A stretch of 64,000 bases of DNA from contig NZ_JAPEMB010000001.1 of the NCBI RefSeq assembly GCF_026343125.1, forward strand, positions 2,914,001-2,978,000, in the 5' to 3' direction. The DNA comes from Streptomyces sp. NBC_00094 (GTDB lineage: Bacteria; Actinomycetota; Actinomycetes; Streptomycetales; Streptomycetaceae). The notes below the pieces were generated by a model that saw only the letters and a list, made by a program, of their open reading frames with translations, ran no database searches and was not told the DNA's origin. Shown here one piece after another: positions 9,779-18,372 of the stretch. Each line of letters opens with the position of its first letter. Positions within the stretch are counted from its first letter, which is position 1. Both the position numbers and the translations under genes were made by a program.

Positions 9779-11218
9779 ATGCGCTCCCACCTGCTCAACG
9801 ACGCCACGGCGGAGAGCTATCGACGCTCCGTCACCGAAGGAGTCGAGCGGGTGGCGGACAAACTCGCCTCGACGCGCCGCCCGTTCACCGGTGTCACCCC
9901 CGCCGAGCTGGCCCCCGTCATCGACGCCGTCGACCTCGACCGGCCGCTCGGCGACTCCTCCGCGGCCCTCGACGAGCTCGAGAACGTCTACCTCCGCGAC
10001 GCCGTCTACTTCCACCACCCCCGCTACCTGGGCCACCTCAACTGCCCGGTCGTCATCCCCGCCGTCCTCGGCGAGGCCGTCCTCTCGGCCGTCAACTCCT
10101 CCCTCGACACCTGGGACCAGAGCGCCGGCGCCACCCTCATCGAGCGGAAGCTCATCGACTGGACGACCGGCCGGATCGGCCTCGGCCCCGCCGCCGACGG
10201 CGTGTTCACCAGCGGCGGCACGCAGTCCAACCTCCAGGCGCTGCTCCTCGCCCGCGAGGAGGCCAAGACGGACGACCTGTCCAAGCTCCGCATCTTCTCC
10301 TCCGAGTGCAGCCACTTCAGCGTCCAGAAGTCGGCCACCCTCCTCGGTCTCGGCGCCGACGCCGTCGTCTCCATCCCGGTCGACCGGACCAAGCGCCTGC
10401 AGTCCGTCGTCCTCGCCGCCGAGCTGGAGGCCTGCCGCGCCGAGGGCCTCGTCCCCATGGCGATCGTCGCCACCGCCGGCACCACCGACTTCGGCTCCAT
10501 CGACCCGCTGCCCGAGATCGCGGCCCTCGCCGACGAGTACGGCGCCTGGATGCACGTCGACGCGGCCTACGGCTGCGGACTGCTCACCTCCCGCACCCGC
10601 CGCCACCTCCTGGACGGCATCGAGCGGGCCGACTCGGTCACCGTCGACTACCACAAGTCCTTCTTCCAGCCGGTGAGTTCCTCCGCCCTCCTGGTCCGCG
10701 ACGGCGCCACCCTGCGCCACGCGACGTACCACGCGGACTACCTCAACCCCCGTCGCACGGTCGCCGAGCAGATTCCGAACCAGGTCGACAAGTCGCTCCA
10801 GACGACTCGCCGCTTCGACGCGCTCAAGCTCTGGATGACCCTGCGCGTGATGGGCGCCGACGGCATCGGCGAGCTCTTCGACGAGGTCTGCGACCTGGCC
10901 CGCGAGGGCTTCGCGCTGCTCGCCGCCGACCCGCGCTACGACGTCGTGGTCGAGCCGCAGCTCTCCACCCTCGTCTACCGCTACATCCCCGAGGCCGTCA
11001 CCTCGCCCGCCGAGATCGACCGGGCCAACCTCTACGCCCGCAAGGCCCTGTTCGCCTCCGGCGAGGCCGTCGTCGCGGGCACCACGGTCGACGGCCGCCA
11101 GTACCTGAAGTTCACCCTGCTCAACCCCGAGACGACCGCGGCCGACATCGCCGCCGTCCTCGACCTGATAGCCGGCCACGCCGAGCAGTACCTGGGAGAG
11201 ACCCTTGTCCACGCCTGA
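9779..11218 (+). CDS. desA: DesA, PLP-dependent lysine decarboxylase
   Basis: A 479-residue group II decarboxylase that makes cadaverine from L-lysine, the first step of desferrioxamine synthesis. Visible PLP-fold features are [27 protein letters not shown] (cofactor Asp) and [10 protein letters not shown] with the Schiff-base Lys. The start is ATG 9779, with GAAAGGG 8 bases upstream. It is first in a tightly overlapping four-gene operon with desB, desC and desD. Confidence 0.95.
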   Translation: MRSHLLNDATAESYRRSVTEGVERVADKLASTRRPFTGVTPAELAPVIDAVDLDRPLGDSSAALDELENVYLRDAVYFHHPRYLGHLNCPVVIPAVLGEAVLSAVNSSLDTWDQSAGATLIERKLIDWTTGRIGLGPAADGVFTSGGTQSNLQALLLAREEAKTDDLSKLRIFSSECSHFSVQKSATLLGLGADAVVSIPVDRTKRLQSVVLAAELEACRAEGLVPMAIVATAGTTDFGSIDPLPEIAALADEYGAWMHVDAAYGCGLLTSRTRRHLLDGIERADSVTVDYHKSFFQPVSSSALLVRDGATLRHATYHADYLNPRRTVAEQIPNQVDKSLQTTRRFDALKLWMTLRVMGADGIGELFDEVCDLAREGFALLAADPRYDVVVEPQLSTLVYRYIPEAVTSPAEIDRANLYARKALFASGEAVVAGTTVDGRQYLKFTLLNPETTAADIAAVLDLIAGHAEQYLGETLVHA

Positions 11219-12488
11219 GACGCCCGAGACGTACGACTTCATCGGCATCGGGCTCGGCCCGTTCAACCTCGGACTCGCCTGCCTGGCCGAGCCCATCGAC
11301 CACCTCGACGGTCTCTTCCTGGAGTCCAAGCCGGACTTCGAGTGGCACTCGGGCATGTTCCTCGAAGGCGCCCACCTGCAGACGCCGTTCATGTCGGACC
11401 TGGTCACCATGGCCGACCCGACGTCCGCGTTCTCCTTCCTCAACTACCTGAAGGAGAAGGGCCGGCTCTACTCGTTCTACATCCGCGAGAACTTCTACCC
11501 GCTGCGGACCGAGTACAACGACTACTGCCGCTGGGCCGCCGGGAAGCTCACCTCCGTCCGCTGGTCCACGACGGTCGCCTCCGTCGCGTACGACGAGAAC
11601 ACCGAGGTGTACGTCGTCACCACCGAGTCCGGCGAGACCTTCCGCGCCCGCCGGCTCGTCCTCGGCACCGGCACCCCGCCGTACGTCCCCGAGACCTGCC
11701 AGGACCTCGGCGGCGACCTGATCCACAACTCGCGCTACCTCCCGAACAAGGAGGAGCTCCAGAAGAAGAAGTCGATCACCCTGGTCGGCAGCGGCCAGAG
11801 CGCGGCGGAGATCTACTACGACCTGCTCTCCGAGATCGACGTCCACGGCTACAAGCTCAACTGGGTGACCCGCTCCCCCCGCTTCTTCCCGCTCGAATAC
11901 ACCAAGCTCACCCTGGAGATGACCTCCCCCGAGTACGTGGACTACTTCCACGCGCTCCCCGAGCAGACCCGCTACCGCCTGGAGACCCAGCAGAAGGGCC
12001 TCTTCAAGGGCATCGACGGCGAGCTCATCGACGCCATCTTCGACCTGCTCTACCAGAAGAACCTGAACGGCCCCGTCCCCACCCGGCTGCTCACCAACTC
12101 CGCGCTCCACGCCGCCGCGTACGACGACACCACCGGCACGTACACGCTCGGCTTCCGCCAGGAGGAGCAGGACAAGGACTTCACCCTGGAGACCGAGGGC
12201 CTGATCCTCGCCACCGGCTACAAGTACGCCGTCCCCGCCTTCCTGGAGCCGGTCCGCGACCGCTTCAACTGGGACGCCCAGGGCCGCTTCGACGTGGCCC
12301 GCAACTACTCGATCGACACGACGGGCCGCGGGGTCTTCCTGCAGAACGCCTCCGTGCACACCCACTCGATCACCTCGCCCGACCTGGGCATGGGGGCGTA
12401 TCGCAACGCGTACATCATCGGGGAGATGCTGGGCTCCGAGTACTACCCCGTAGAGAAGACCATCGCTTTCCAGGAGTTCGCCGCATGA
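11205..12488 (+). CDS. desB: DesB, cadaverine N-monooxygenase
   Basis: A 427-residue FAD/NADPH-dependent N-hydroxylating monooxygenase of the lysine/ornithine monooxygenase family. FAD-binding [12 protein letters not shown] is near the N-terminus, the NADPH-binding [14 protein letters not shown] is in the middle, and the family's ATGY motif (ILATGYKY) is near residue 340. The start is a TTG at 11205, overlapping desA by 14 bases, with GGGAGAG about 4 bases upstream; no in-frame ATG competes. It hydroxylates cadaverine for hydroxamate formation. Confidence 0.94.
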   Translation: MSTPETPETYDFIGIGLGPFNLGLACLAEPIDHLDGLFLESKPDFEWHSGMFLEGAHLQTPFMSDLVTMADPTSAFSFLNYLKEKGRLYSFYIRENFYPLRTEYNDYCRWAAGKLTSVRWSTTVASVAYDENTEVYVVTTESGETFRARRLVLGTGTPPYVPETCQDLGGDLIHNSRYLPNKEELQKKKSITLVGSGQSAAEIYYDLLSEIDVHGYKLNWVTRSPRFFPLEYTKLTLEMTSPEYVDYFHALPEQTRYRLETQQKGLFKGIDGELIDAIFDLLYQKNLNGPVPTRLLTNSALHAAAYDDTTGTYTLGFRQEEQDKDFTLETEGLILATGYKYAVPAFLEPVRDRFNWDAQGRFDVARNYSIDTTGRGVFLQNASVHTHSITSPDLGMGAYRNAYIIGEMLGSEYYPVEKTIAFQEFAA

Positions 12489-13015
12489 CCGTCCGCTTCC
12501 GCCCGCTCGATCCCCTCAAGGACGCGGAGCTGATCCACCCCTGGGTCACCCACCCCAAGGCCGCCTTCTGGATGATGCAGGACGCGAAACTGGAGGACGT
12601 CGAGCGCGAGTACACGGGCTTCGCCGCCAACCCGCACCACCAGGCCTTCATCGGCCTGGTCGACGAGGTCCCCGCCATCCTCATGGAGCGCTACGACCCG
12701 TCCCAGCTGGAGCTGGTCGGCCTCTACGACCCGCTCCCCGGCGACGTCGGCATGCACTTCCTCGTGGCCCCGAGCGACACCCCGGTGCACGGCTTCACCC
12801 GCCGCGTGATCACCGCCGTGATGGCGGAGCTCTTCGCCGACCCGGCGACCGCCCGCGTGGTCGTCGAGCCCGACGTGGCCAACAAGGCCGTCCACGCGCT
12901 CAACGAGGCCGTCGGCTTCGTCCCGGAGCGCGAGATCCGGAAGCCGGAGAAGAAGGCGCTGCTGAGCTTCTGCACCCGGGAGCAGTTCGAGGCGGCCGTG
13001 GCGGTGTCGATATGA
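12485..13015 (+). CDS. desC: DesC, acyltransferase of desferrioxamine synthesis
   Basis: A 176-residue GNAT-fold acyltransferase of the siderophore type (IucB/RhbD-like). It acylates N-hydroxycadaverine with acetyl-, succinyl- or longer acyl-CoA to form hydroxamates. The C-terminal region ([21 protein letters not shown]) has the usual GNAT acceptor pattern. The ATG overlaps the desB stop (ATGA), so the start is secure and translation is coupled. Confidence 0.93.
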   Translation: MTVRFRPLDPLKDAELIHPWVTHPKAAFWMMQDAKLEDVEREYTGFAANPHHQAFIGLVDEVPAILMERYDPSQLELVGLYDPLPGDVGMHFLVAPSDTPVHGFTRRVITAVMAELFADPATARVVVEPDVANKAVHALNEAVGFVPEREIRKPEKKALLSFCTREQFEAAVAVSI

Positions 13016-14799
13016 GCACGACCGACCGTGTCGACCCCGTCGCCCACCTCACCCCCGAGCGCTGGGCCGACGCCAACCGCGCGCTGATCCGCAAGGGCCT
13101 CGCCGAGTTCGCCCACGAGCGGCTCCTCGACCCGCAGGAGTTGGGCGAGAGCCGCTACAAGGTCCTCGCCGACGACGGCACGACCGAGTACCGCTTCACG
13201 GCGGACCGGTTCGCGCTCGACCACTGGCAGGTCTACCCCGAGTCGATCAGCCGCCACCGCGGTGACGAGCAGCTCCCGCTGGACGCGCTGCAGTTCATCA
13301 CCGAGCTGCGCGGCGCCCTCGGCCTCAGCGACGAGATCCTGCCGGTCTACCTGGAGGAGATCTCCTCCACCCTCGCCGGTACGGCCTACAAGGCGACCAA
13401 GCCGCCCGTCACCTCCGCCGAGCTGGCGCAGGCCGGCTTCCAGGCGATCGAGACCGGGATGACCGAGGGCCACCCCTGCTTCGTCGCCAACAACGGCCGG
13501 CTCGGCTTCGGCGTCGACGAGTTCCGTGCGTACGCCCCCGAGGCCGCGAGCGACATCCACCTGATCTGGCTGGCCGCGCACCGCGACCGCGCCGCGTTCA
13601 CGGCGGGTGCGGACATCGCGTACGAGACGTTCATCCGCGCCGAGCTGGGCGACGCGACGGTGGACGCCTTCGCCGCGACCCTGGCGTCCCGGGGCCTGAA
13701 CCCGACCGACTACCTCCTCATGCCGTGCCACCCCTGGCAGTGGTGGAACAAGCTGTCCGTCACCTTCGCGGCCGAGGTGGCGCAGCAGCGCCTCGTCTAC
13801 CTGGGCGAGGGCGACGACACGTACCTGGCGCAGCAGTCGATCCGTACCTTCTTCAACACCTCGGACCCGGCCAAGCACTACGTGAAGACGGCCCTCTCGG
13901 TCCTCAACATGGGCTTCATGCGGGGCCTGTCGGCCGCGTACATGGAGGCGACGCCGGCCATCAACGACTGGCTGCACACCCTGATCGAGTCGGACCCGAC
14001 CTTCAAGGCGGCCGACTTCTCGATCATCCGGGAGCGGGCGGCGGTCGGCTACCGGCACATGGAGTACGAGGCGGCGACCGACCGCTACTCCCCGTACCGC
14101 AAGATGCTGGCCGCGCTCTGGCGCGAGTCGCCGGTCCCGACCCTCGCCGAGGGCGAGCGCCTGGCGACGATGGCCTCCCTCCTCCACGTGGACCACGCGG
14201 GCGCGTCCTTCGCGGGCGCCCTGATCAAGGAGTCGGGCGTCGAACCGACGGTCTGGCTCCGCCGGTACCTGGACGCCTACCTCCTCCCGGTCCTGCACAG
14301 CTTCTACGCCTACGACCTGGCGTTCATGCCGCACGGCGAGAACGTGATCCTCGTCCTCGACGAGCAGGGCGGGGTCTCCCGCGCGATCTTCAAGGACATC
14401 GCCGAGGAGATCGTCGTCATGGACCCGACGGCGGTCCTGCCGCCGGCGGTGGAGCGGGTCCGCGCGGAGGTCCCCGAGGACATGAAGCTCCTCTCGGTCT
14501 TCACGGACGTCTTCGACTGCTTCTTCCGCTTCCTGGCGGCGACGCTGGCGACGGAGGGCGTCCTGGACGAGGAGGCCTTCTGGCGGACGGTCGCGGAATG
14601 CGTCCACGGCTACCAGTCCGCGAAGCCGGAACTGGCGGACCGCTTCGCGCAGTACGACATGTTCGAGGAGACCTTCGCCCTGTCGGCCCTCAACCGCCTC
14701 CAGCTCCGCAACAACAAGCAGATGGTCGACCTGGCGGACCCGTCGGCGGCCCTCCAGCTCGTCGGCGACCTGGTGAACCCGATAGCCCGCTTCGCCTGA
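13012..14799 (+). CDS. desD: DesD, NIS siderophore synthetase
   Basis: A 595-residue IucA/IucC-family NRPS-independent synthetase. It joins N-hydroxy-N-succinylcadaverine units and closes the desferrioxamine macrocycle with ATP. Visible ATP/substrate-site stretches are HPCFVANNGRLGFG, MPCHPWQWWNK, IRTFFNTSDPAKHYVKTA and MPHGENVILV. A FhuF-like C-terminal part follows. It overlaps desC by 4 bases (ATGA) and is last in the operon, followed by a strong hairpin. Confidence 0.95.
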   Translation: MSTTDRVDPVAHLTPERWADANRALIRKGLAEFAHERLLDPQELGESRYKVLADDGTTEYRFTADRFALDHWQVYPESISRHRGDEQLPLDALQFITELRGALGLSDEILPVYLEEISSTLAGTAYKATKPPVTSAELAQAGFQAIETGMTEGHPCFVANNGRLGFGVDEFRAYAPEAASDIHLIWLAAHRDRAAFTAGADIAYETFIRAELGDATVDAFAATLASRGLNPTDYLLMPCHPWQWWNKLSVTFAAEVAQQRLVYLGEGDDTYLAQQSIRTFFNTSDPAKHYVKTALSVLNMGFMRGLSAAYMEATPAINDWLHTLIESDPTFKAADFSIIRERAAVGYRHMEYEAATDRYSPYRKMLAALWRESPVPTLAEGERLATMASLLHVDHAGASFAGALIKESGVEPTVWLRRYLDAYLLPVLHSFYAYDLAFMPHGENVILVLDEQGGVSRAIFKDIAEEIVVMDPTAVLPPAVERVRAEVPEDMKLLSVFTDVFDCFFRFLAATLATEGVLDEEAFWRTVAECVHGYQSAKPELADRFAQYDMFEETFALSALNRLQLRNNKQMVDLADPSAALQLVGDLVNPIARFA

Positions 14800-14813
14800 C
14801 GCCTCCCCGAACC

Positions 14814-14858
14814 GATGTGAGCCCCGCCGGAGTACGGTCCTCCGCCGGGGCTCACATC
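14814..14858 (+). terminator. Terminator of the des operon
   Basis: A perfect 19-bp stem: GATGTGAGCCCCGCCGGAG at 14814-14832, a 7-base loop, and its exact complement at 14840-14858. It begins 14 bases after the desD stop and also faces the convergent pseudogene. Confidence 0.9.
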
Positions 14859-14911
14859 TCATGGGAATGGTTTGCCAGGAGTGACGGGAGGGACAGGCCG
14901 CCCTCGCGCGG

Positions 14912-15420
14912 TCACAGCGGCGCATGTGCCACTTTGCTCGACTGCCCGGGGCGCAGGCCGTGACCGTCACCGGTCAGGGCGTTCCATGCGGTGACCGCGG
15001 CACAGGGCAGTGTCACGGCTTCCTCGAAGGACAGGTGCACGTGCACCAGGGCGGTCTCGTCGACCAGGGCGAGCTCGGTGAGCATGCCGTCCAGCGAGCC
15101 TCCGAGTTGCGGCAGGTGCCGGAGGCCGAACGGGCCGTCCTGCCAGCTCGGGAAGACGGTACCGGCCACTCGCTCTCCGACCCGCACAGCCGTGACGCCA
15201 GGGCCGAGCGCGACCACCTGGCCGGCTCCGTCCGCCACGGGGACGACATCGGGTTCGACCGGAAGGACGTAGTCGCCGCGCAGCACCATCAGGTCGCGGT
15301 AACTCAAGGCGGCGGCCCGAATCGCGACCAGGACCCGGCCCGGGCCGGGGACGGGTCCTCGTGCTCGCGGATCGCCAGACCGTCGATCCCGGCGCCACTG
15401 TCGACGTGGTAACTACGCAT
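14912..15420 (-). pseudogene. Broken zinc-type alcohol dehydrogenase (quinone-oxidoreductase-like)
   Basis: Only the GroES-like N-terminal half of an NAD(P)-dependent alcohol dehydrogenase remains, and it is disrupted. From ATG 15420 the frame reads MRSYHVDSG ... REHEDPSP, then shifts near 15335-15350, where one G appears to be missing from a GC run. The correct continuation (LSYRDLMVLRGDYVLP ... FPSWQDGPFG ... LTGDGHGLRPGQ) is in the next frame down to 14912. After GLRPGQ the sequence diverges and stops within 9 codons, so the whole nucleotide-binding domain is absent. The upstream start and Shine-Dalgarno-like GGGTGGA are intact. It was probably co-transcribed with the SnoaL-like gene. A sequencing error could explain the frameshift but not the missing C-terminal half. 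Confidence 0.8.
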
Positions 15421-15459
15421 GGAGTTCCACCCCTTCCTCGCGTCCCGCTCCGCCGCCTC

Positions 15460-15858
15460 TCACTCGCCCCCGCCCGCCTCTGCGGCCAACGGGACTTCAC
15501 CGGCGGTCTTGCTGTAGCCGAGGGCCTCCACGATCCGGCCCCCCTCGACGCGCATGAGGTTCACGCCGCGCACGGATGCGCTGGGGTCGTCGCCGAAGCG
15601 GTAGCGCCAGCGGATCGTCGCCCGGTCGCCCGCGACGGCGACGTCCTCGGTCGTGAACTGGGTGGTGCGGTCTGCTGCGAGCGCCCGCCAGAAGGCGAGA
15701 CACGCGTCCCGCCCTTCGTAGCGCTCACCGTCCGGCGCCGGCTGGATCGCCTCCATGACACAGCCCTCGCCCACCAGGTCGTCGAGAGCGTCGGGCTCGT
15801 GGTGGGCGAACGCGTGGTTGAACCGGTCGATGACAGCGGCGGTCGTGCGAGGCGGCAT
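15460..15858 (-). CDS. SnoaL-like / NTF2-fold protein
   Basis: A 132-residue protein with the NTF2-like pattern: an N-terminal helix pair (RFNHAFAHHEPDALDDLV), the YEGRDACLAFWRALAAD region and a C-terminal beta-sheet (GDRATIRWRYRF ... VRGVNLMRVEGGRIVE). Families with this fold include polyketide cyclases, isomerases and small-molecule binders, so the reaction cannot be assigned. ATG 15858 is chosen because AAGGAG lies 5 bases upstream; GTG 15864 would overlap it. It is divergent from a TetR gene and followed by the broken dehydrogenase, suggesting a small inducible redox or detoxification operon that has decayed. Confidence 0.75.
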   Translation of the reverse strand: MPPRTTAAVIDRFNHAFAHHEPDALDDLVGEGCVMEAIQPAPDGERYEGRDACLAFWRALAADRTTQFTTEDVAVAGDRATIRWRYRFGDDPSASVRGVNLMRVEGGRIVEALGYSKTAGEVPLAAEAGGGE

Positions 15859-15884
15859 AGCCACTCCTTCGATAGATAGATAGA

Positions 15885-15927
15885 TAGAACGATCGGTCTA
15901 TCCGGACCGTATAGACCGATTGATCTA
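15885..15927. promoter_or_regulatory. Paired TetR operator-like palindromes
   Basis: TAGAACGATCGGTCTA (15885-15900) and TAGACCGATTGATCTA (15912-15927) are near-palindromes of a shared TAGACCGATCGGTCTA-like consensus, centres 27 bp apart, between divergent SnoaL-like and TetR genes. A GATA tetranucleotide run (15871-15888) abuts the first copy. Confidence 0.8.
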
Positions 15928-15954
15928 CCGGTCAACCCCTGGCAGGCTGGCGCC

Positions 15955-16530
15955 ATGAGCACCAGCACGAAGCCAGGACCACGCGAGCGCCTACTGGAGG
16001 CAGCAAAAGAACTGACCTACAGCCATGGCGTCGGAGTGGGCGTGGACGCCTTGCTCAAGAACGCGAACGTGGCCCGCCGGTCCCTCTACGAGCACTTCGG
16101 CGGAAAGGACGGCCTGATCACGGAGGTCCTGCGGCGCAGCACCGCCGAAGACGAGGCCGGCTATGAGCAGACCATGCGCGCGGCGGGCGACGATCCGCGC
16201 GAACGCCTACTGGCGGTCTTCGACAAGCTCGCCACGATCATCGCCGAGCCGGACTTCCGAGGCTGCCGCTATCTCGCCGCCGACCTCGCCCTGGCCGACC
16301 CCGACCATCCGGGACACGCCATCACCCGCCACTACCGTGAGCGCGTGAGCCGACTCCTGGCAGGTGAACTCGCCAGACTCGGCCATCCACGACCCGCCCA
16401 CGCCGGCGACCAGCTCCTGCTGCTCATCGACGGCGTCATGGCGGCGGGAGCGACCCGTCCCGACACCAACCCTGCCGCATCCGCGCGGGAACTCGCCGAG
16501 CAGATCCTCGCGCAGCACGTCACCGAGTGA
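15955..16530 (+). CDS. TetR-family regulator
   Basis: A 191-residue TetR regulator. The N-terminal helix-turn-helix (RERLLEAAKELTYSHGVGVGVDALLKNANVARRSLYEHFGG split across about residues 10-55) includes the RRSLYEHF recognition helix. A long C-terminal ligand domain contains GCRYLAADLALADP, common in a TetR subgroup next to oxidoreductases. It is divergent from the SnoaL-like/dehydrogenase pair, with two palindromes in the gap, so it probably represses that pair and itself. Because the dehydrogenase is broken, its target may now be vestigial. Confidence 0.88.
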   Translation: MSTSTKPGPRERLLEAAKELTYSHGVGVGVDALLKNANVARRSLYEHFGGKDGLITEVLRRSTAEDEAGYEQTMRAAGDDPRERLLAVFDKLATIIAEPDFRGCRYLAADLALADPDHPGHAITRHYRERVSRLLAGELARLGHPRPAHAGDQLLLLIDGVMAAGATRPDTNPAASARELAEQILAQHVTE

Positions 16531-16749
16531 CGGCCACGGCGCGGCGCCTCACCGGGGGCCGGCCACAAGAGCGACGTACTCGACCGTGACGGCAAAGGTG
16601 TCGCGCCCCGGCGGCGACGGCGTGCGCCAGGCATTCGACGTTCACGCCCGGGGGTTCAGGCGTCGGCTGCGCCTCCCCTACGCAGCCGCCATCCATGCAG
16701 CACGCCGTCGCGACCGCCTCCCCCTGCGGGTGCGGCCCCATCCGACGCG

Positions 16750-17166
16750 TCACGGCTTCACGATCCTCATCTTCGGCGGGTCGTGCGGGTGGTTACGGAT
16801 CTCCACCACGCAGTCCACGGCGGCGGATTCGTCGCGCTGCGGCCCCGTACCCATGTAGCGGTCGAACCACCGCACCAGGTACGCGCACGGCGTGCAGTCC
16901 GGAACCGGCTCGGGCCGGGGCCGGAGCCCGTGGTCGGCGGAGAGGACGAGGGCGGGAGGTACGGGGGTGGTGAGGGTACGGATGCGCGACCACTCGCCCT
17001 CGGTCGGCGCACGCAGGTCCTCGGGCGACGCGGCCCACTCCGCACCGCCGCCCGGCGGGCGCAGGTAGACACTCCCGGCCTGACTGCGCGACACCCTGCC
17101 GAGCCGGGTCGTTCCGTTGCCGGTATCGGCCACGTACGCGCCGGCGGCGGGTTGATGCACGGACAT
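16750..17166 (-). CDS. Conserved small protein next to an XRE/DUF397 module
   Basis: A 138-residue protein with no recognisable domain. It has an N-terminal region (VADTGNGTTRLGRVSRSQAGSVYLRPPGG) that looks like a small beta-barrel, and a C-terminal half with a DCTPC pair followed by YLVRWFDRYMG. Streptomyces often place such proteins divergent from an XRE regulator and DUF397 protein, as here. ATG 17166 is chosen for the GGAGAGGAG just upstream. Function unknown. The gap between this gene and the preceding TetR gene (16531-16749) holds nothing I can identify. Confidence 0.6.
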   Translation of the reverse strand: MSVHQPAAGAYVADTGNGTTRLGRVSRSQAGSVYLRPPGGGAEWAASPEDLRAPTEGEWSRIRTLTTPVPPALVLSADHGLRPRPEPVPDCTPCAYLVRWFDRYMGTGPQRDESAAVDCVVEIRNHPHDPPKMRIVKP

Positions 17167-17260
17167 GGTCACTCCTCTCCGTAGCGGATCCACTACCAGG
17201 GGTCGTCAGCGTGGCGTAGAGTCGAGAACCCTTCAACTGGGCACTTCCGAAGGAAGAGTT

Positions 17261-18100
17261 GTGGTCAATCGCAAGGAATTACGCCCGGAGGACAGTCCAC
17301 ACGCGGCCTACGGCGCACATCTACGCAGGCTGCGGGAGCGCCGAGGTTGGACCCAGGACGACCTGGCGGCGCAGACGAGCTATTCCAGTCAGCACATCTC
17401 GGCGGTGGAAACTGCTCGGAAACCGCCGACCCTTCCGTTCTCGCGGGAGGCCGATCAGGCTCTCGGGACGGCCGGGACGGCCGACTCGCTCGAACGCCTG
17501 TGGAACGAGATGCGATACGGCAGCCTGCGGGAGGGCTTCCCGGAGTACGTCGGGTACGAAGGGCGTGCCGTTGAGATCCGGTCGTTCCACATCGGGATCA
17601 TTCCAGGGCTGTTGCAGACGCCGGAGTACGCGCAGGCGCTCGCCAACGGCGATGTGCGGCGAGGCTCCATCACGCAACAACAGGCCGACGAACGCGTCGC
17701 GTTCCTCATGGGACGGCAGGCGGCGTTGGTGCGGGACCGCCCTCCCATGCTGCTCGTGGTGATGGACGAGAGCTGCATCCGCCGCCCGGTCGGTGGATCT
17801 GCGGTCATGGAGGCGCAGTTGGATCGGCTGGTCAAGTTCGCCGAGCTTCCGAATAGCGTGCTTCAGGTGACGCCGTACGAGATAGGCGAGCGCCGCCCGT
17901 TCGATCTGCCGGTCAATCTACTCACTCTGGCCGACCGTTCGATGGTCGCGTACGCCGAGACGCATATGCGGGGATATGTGGACCGTGAGCGCACCGCCGC
18001 GGTGTCCATCCTGACGGCCTACCATCAACTCCAGGCCGAATGCCTCTCTCAGGCAGACTCCGTGGCCTTGATCGTGCAGGCACGAAAGGGCATGTCGTGA
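17261..18100 (+). CDS. XRE-family regulator with DUF5753 domain
   Basis: A 279-residue regulator. The helix-turn-helix (HLRRLRERRGWTQDDLAAQT ... SAVETARK) is at about residues 20-70, followed by a DUF5753-type C-terminal domain (HIGIIPGLLQTPEYA, ... VAYAETHMRGYVDRE). Members of this class pair with a DUF397 protein and affect development or antibiotic production in Streptomyces. The GTG at 17261 is preceded by AAGGAAGAG. With this start the seventh codon (17279-17281) is TTA, the rare codon read only by the bldA tRNA, so translation may be developmentally gated. The stop overlaps the DUF397 start (GTGA). Confidence 0.88.
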   Translation: MVNRKELRPEDSPHAAYGAHLRRLRERRGWTQDDLAAQTSYSSQHISAVETARKPPTLPFSREADQALGTAGTADSLERLWNEMRYGSLREGFPEYVGYEGRAVEIRSFHIGIIPGLLQTPEYAQALANGDVRRGSITQQQADERVAFLMGRQAALVRDRPPMLLVVMDESCIRRPVGGSAVMEAQLDRLVKFAELPNSVLQVTPYEIGERRPFDLPVNLLTLADRSMVAYAETHMRGYVDRERTAAVSILTAYHQLQAECLSQADSVALIVQARKGMS

Positions 18101-18306
18101 CGACCTCTTCCCCCCGTTGGTACAAGTCCTCCTACAGCTCCGGCGGCGGCGAGTGCGTCGAGGTCGCCACCAATCTCGTCACCCCCCACGGCATCGTCCC
18201 CGTCCGTGACTCCAAGCGGCCCACCGGCCCCACCCTCAACCTGCCCGCCACCGCGTTCGCCGCCTTCGTGGCCGGTGTCAAGGACGGCGGGTTCGGCGGC
18301 GCCTGA
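18097..18306 (+). CDS. DUF397 protein
   Basis: A 69-residue DUF397 protein with the standard layout: WYKSSYSSGGGECVEVA, then VPVRDSKRP and a final AFAAFVAGVKDGGF. These small proteins act with the preceding XRE regulator. The GTG overlaps the upstream stop by 4 bases and AAAGGG precedes it, so the two are translationally coupled. Confidence 0.93.
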   Translation: MTTSSPRWYKSSYSSGGGECVEVATNLVTPHGIVPVRDSKRPTGPTLNLPATAFAAFVAGVKDGGFGGA

Positions 18307-18320
18307 CCTCCCCACGCACA

Positions 18321-18358
18321 CGGAACGCCCGGCCAGGTCTCCCCGGCCGGGCGTTCCG
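18321..18358. terminator. Bidirectional terminator
   Basis: A perfect 14-bp stem, CGGAACGCCCGGCC (18321-18334) and its complement (18345-18358), around a 10-base loop. It lies between convergent DUF397 and hexosaminidase genes. Confidence 0.88.
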
Positions 18359-18372
18359 CGCGTGCGGACCGG

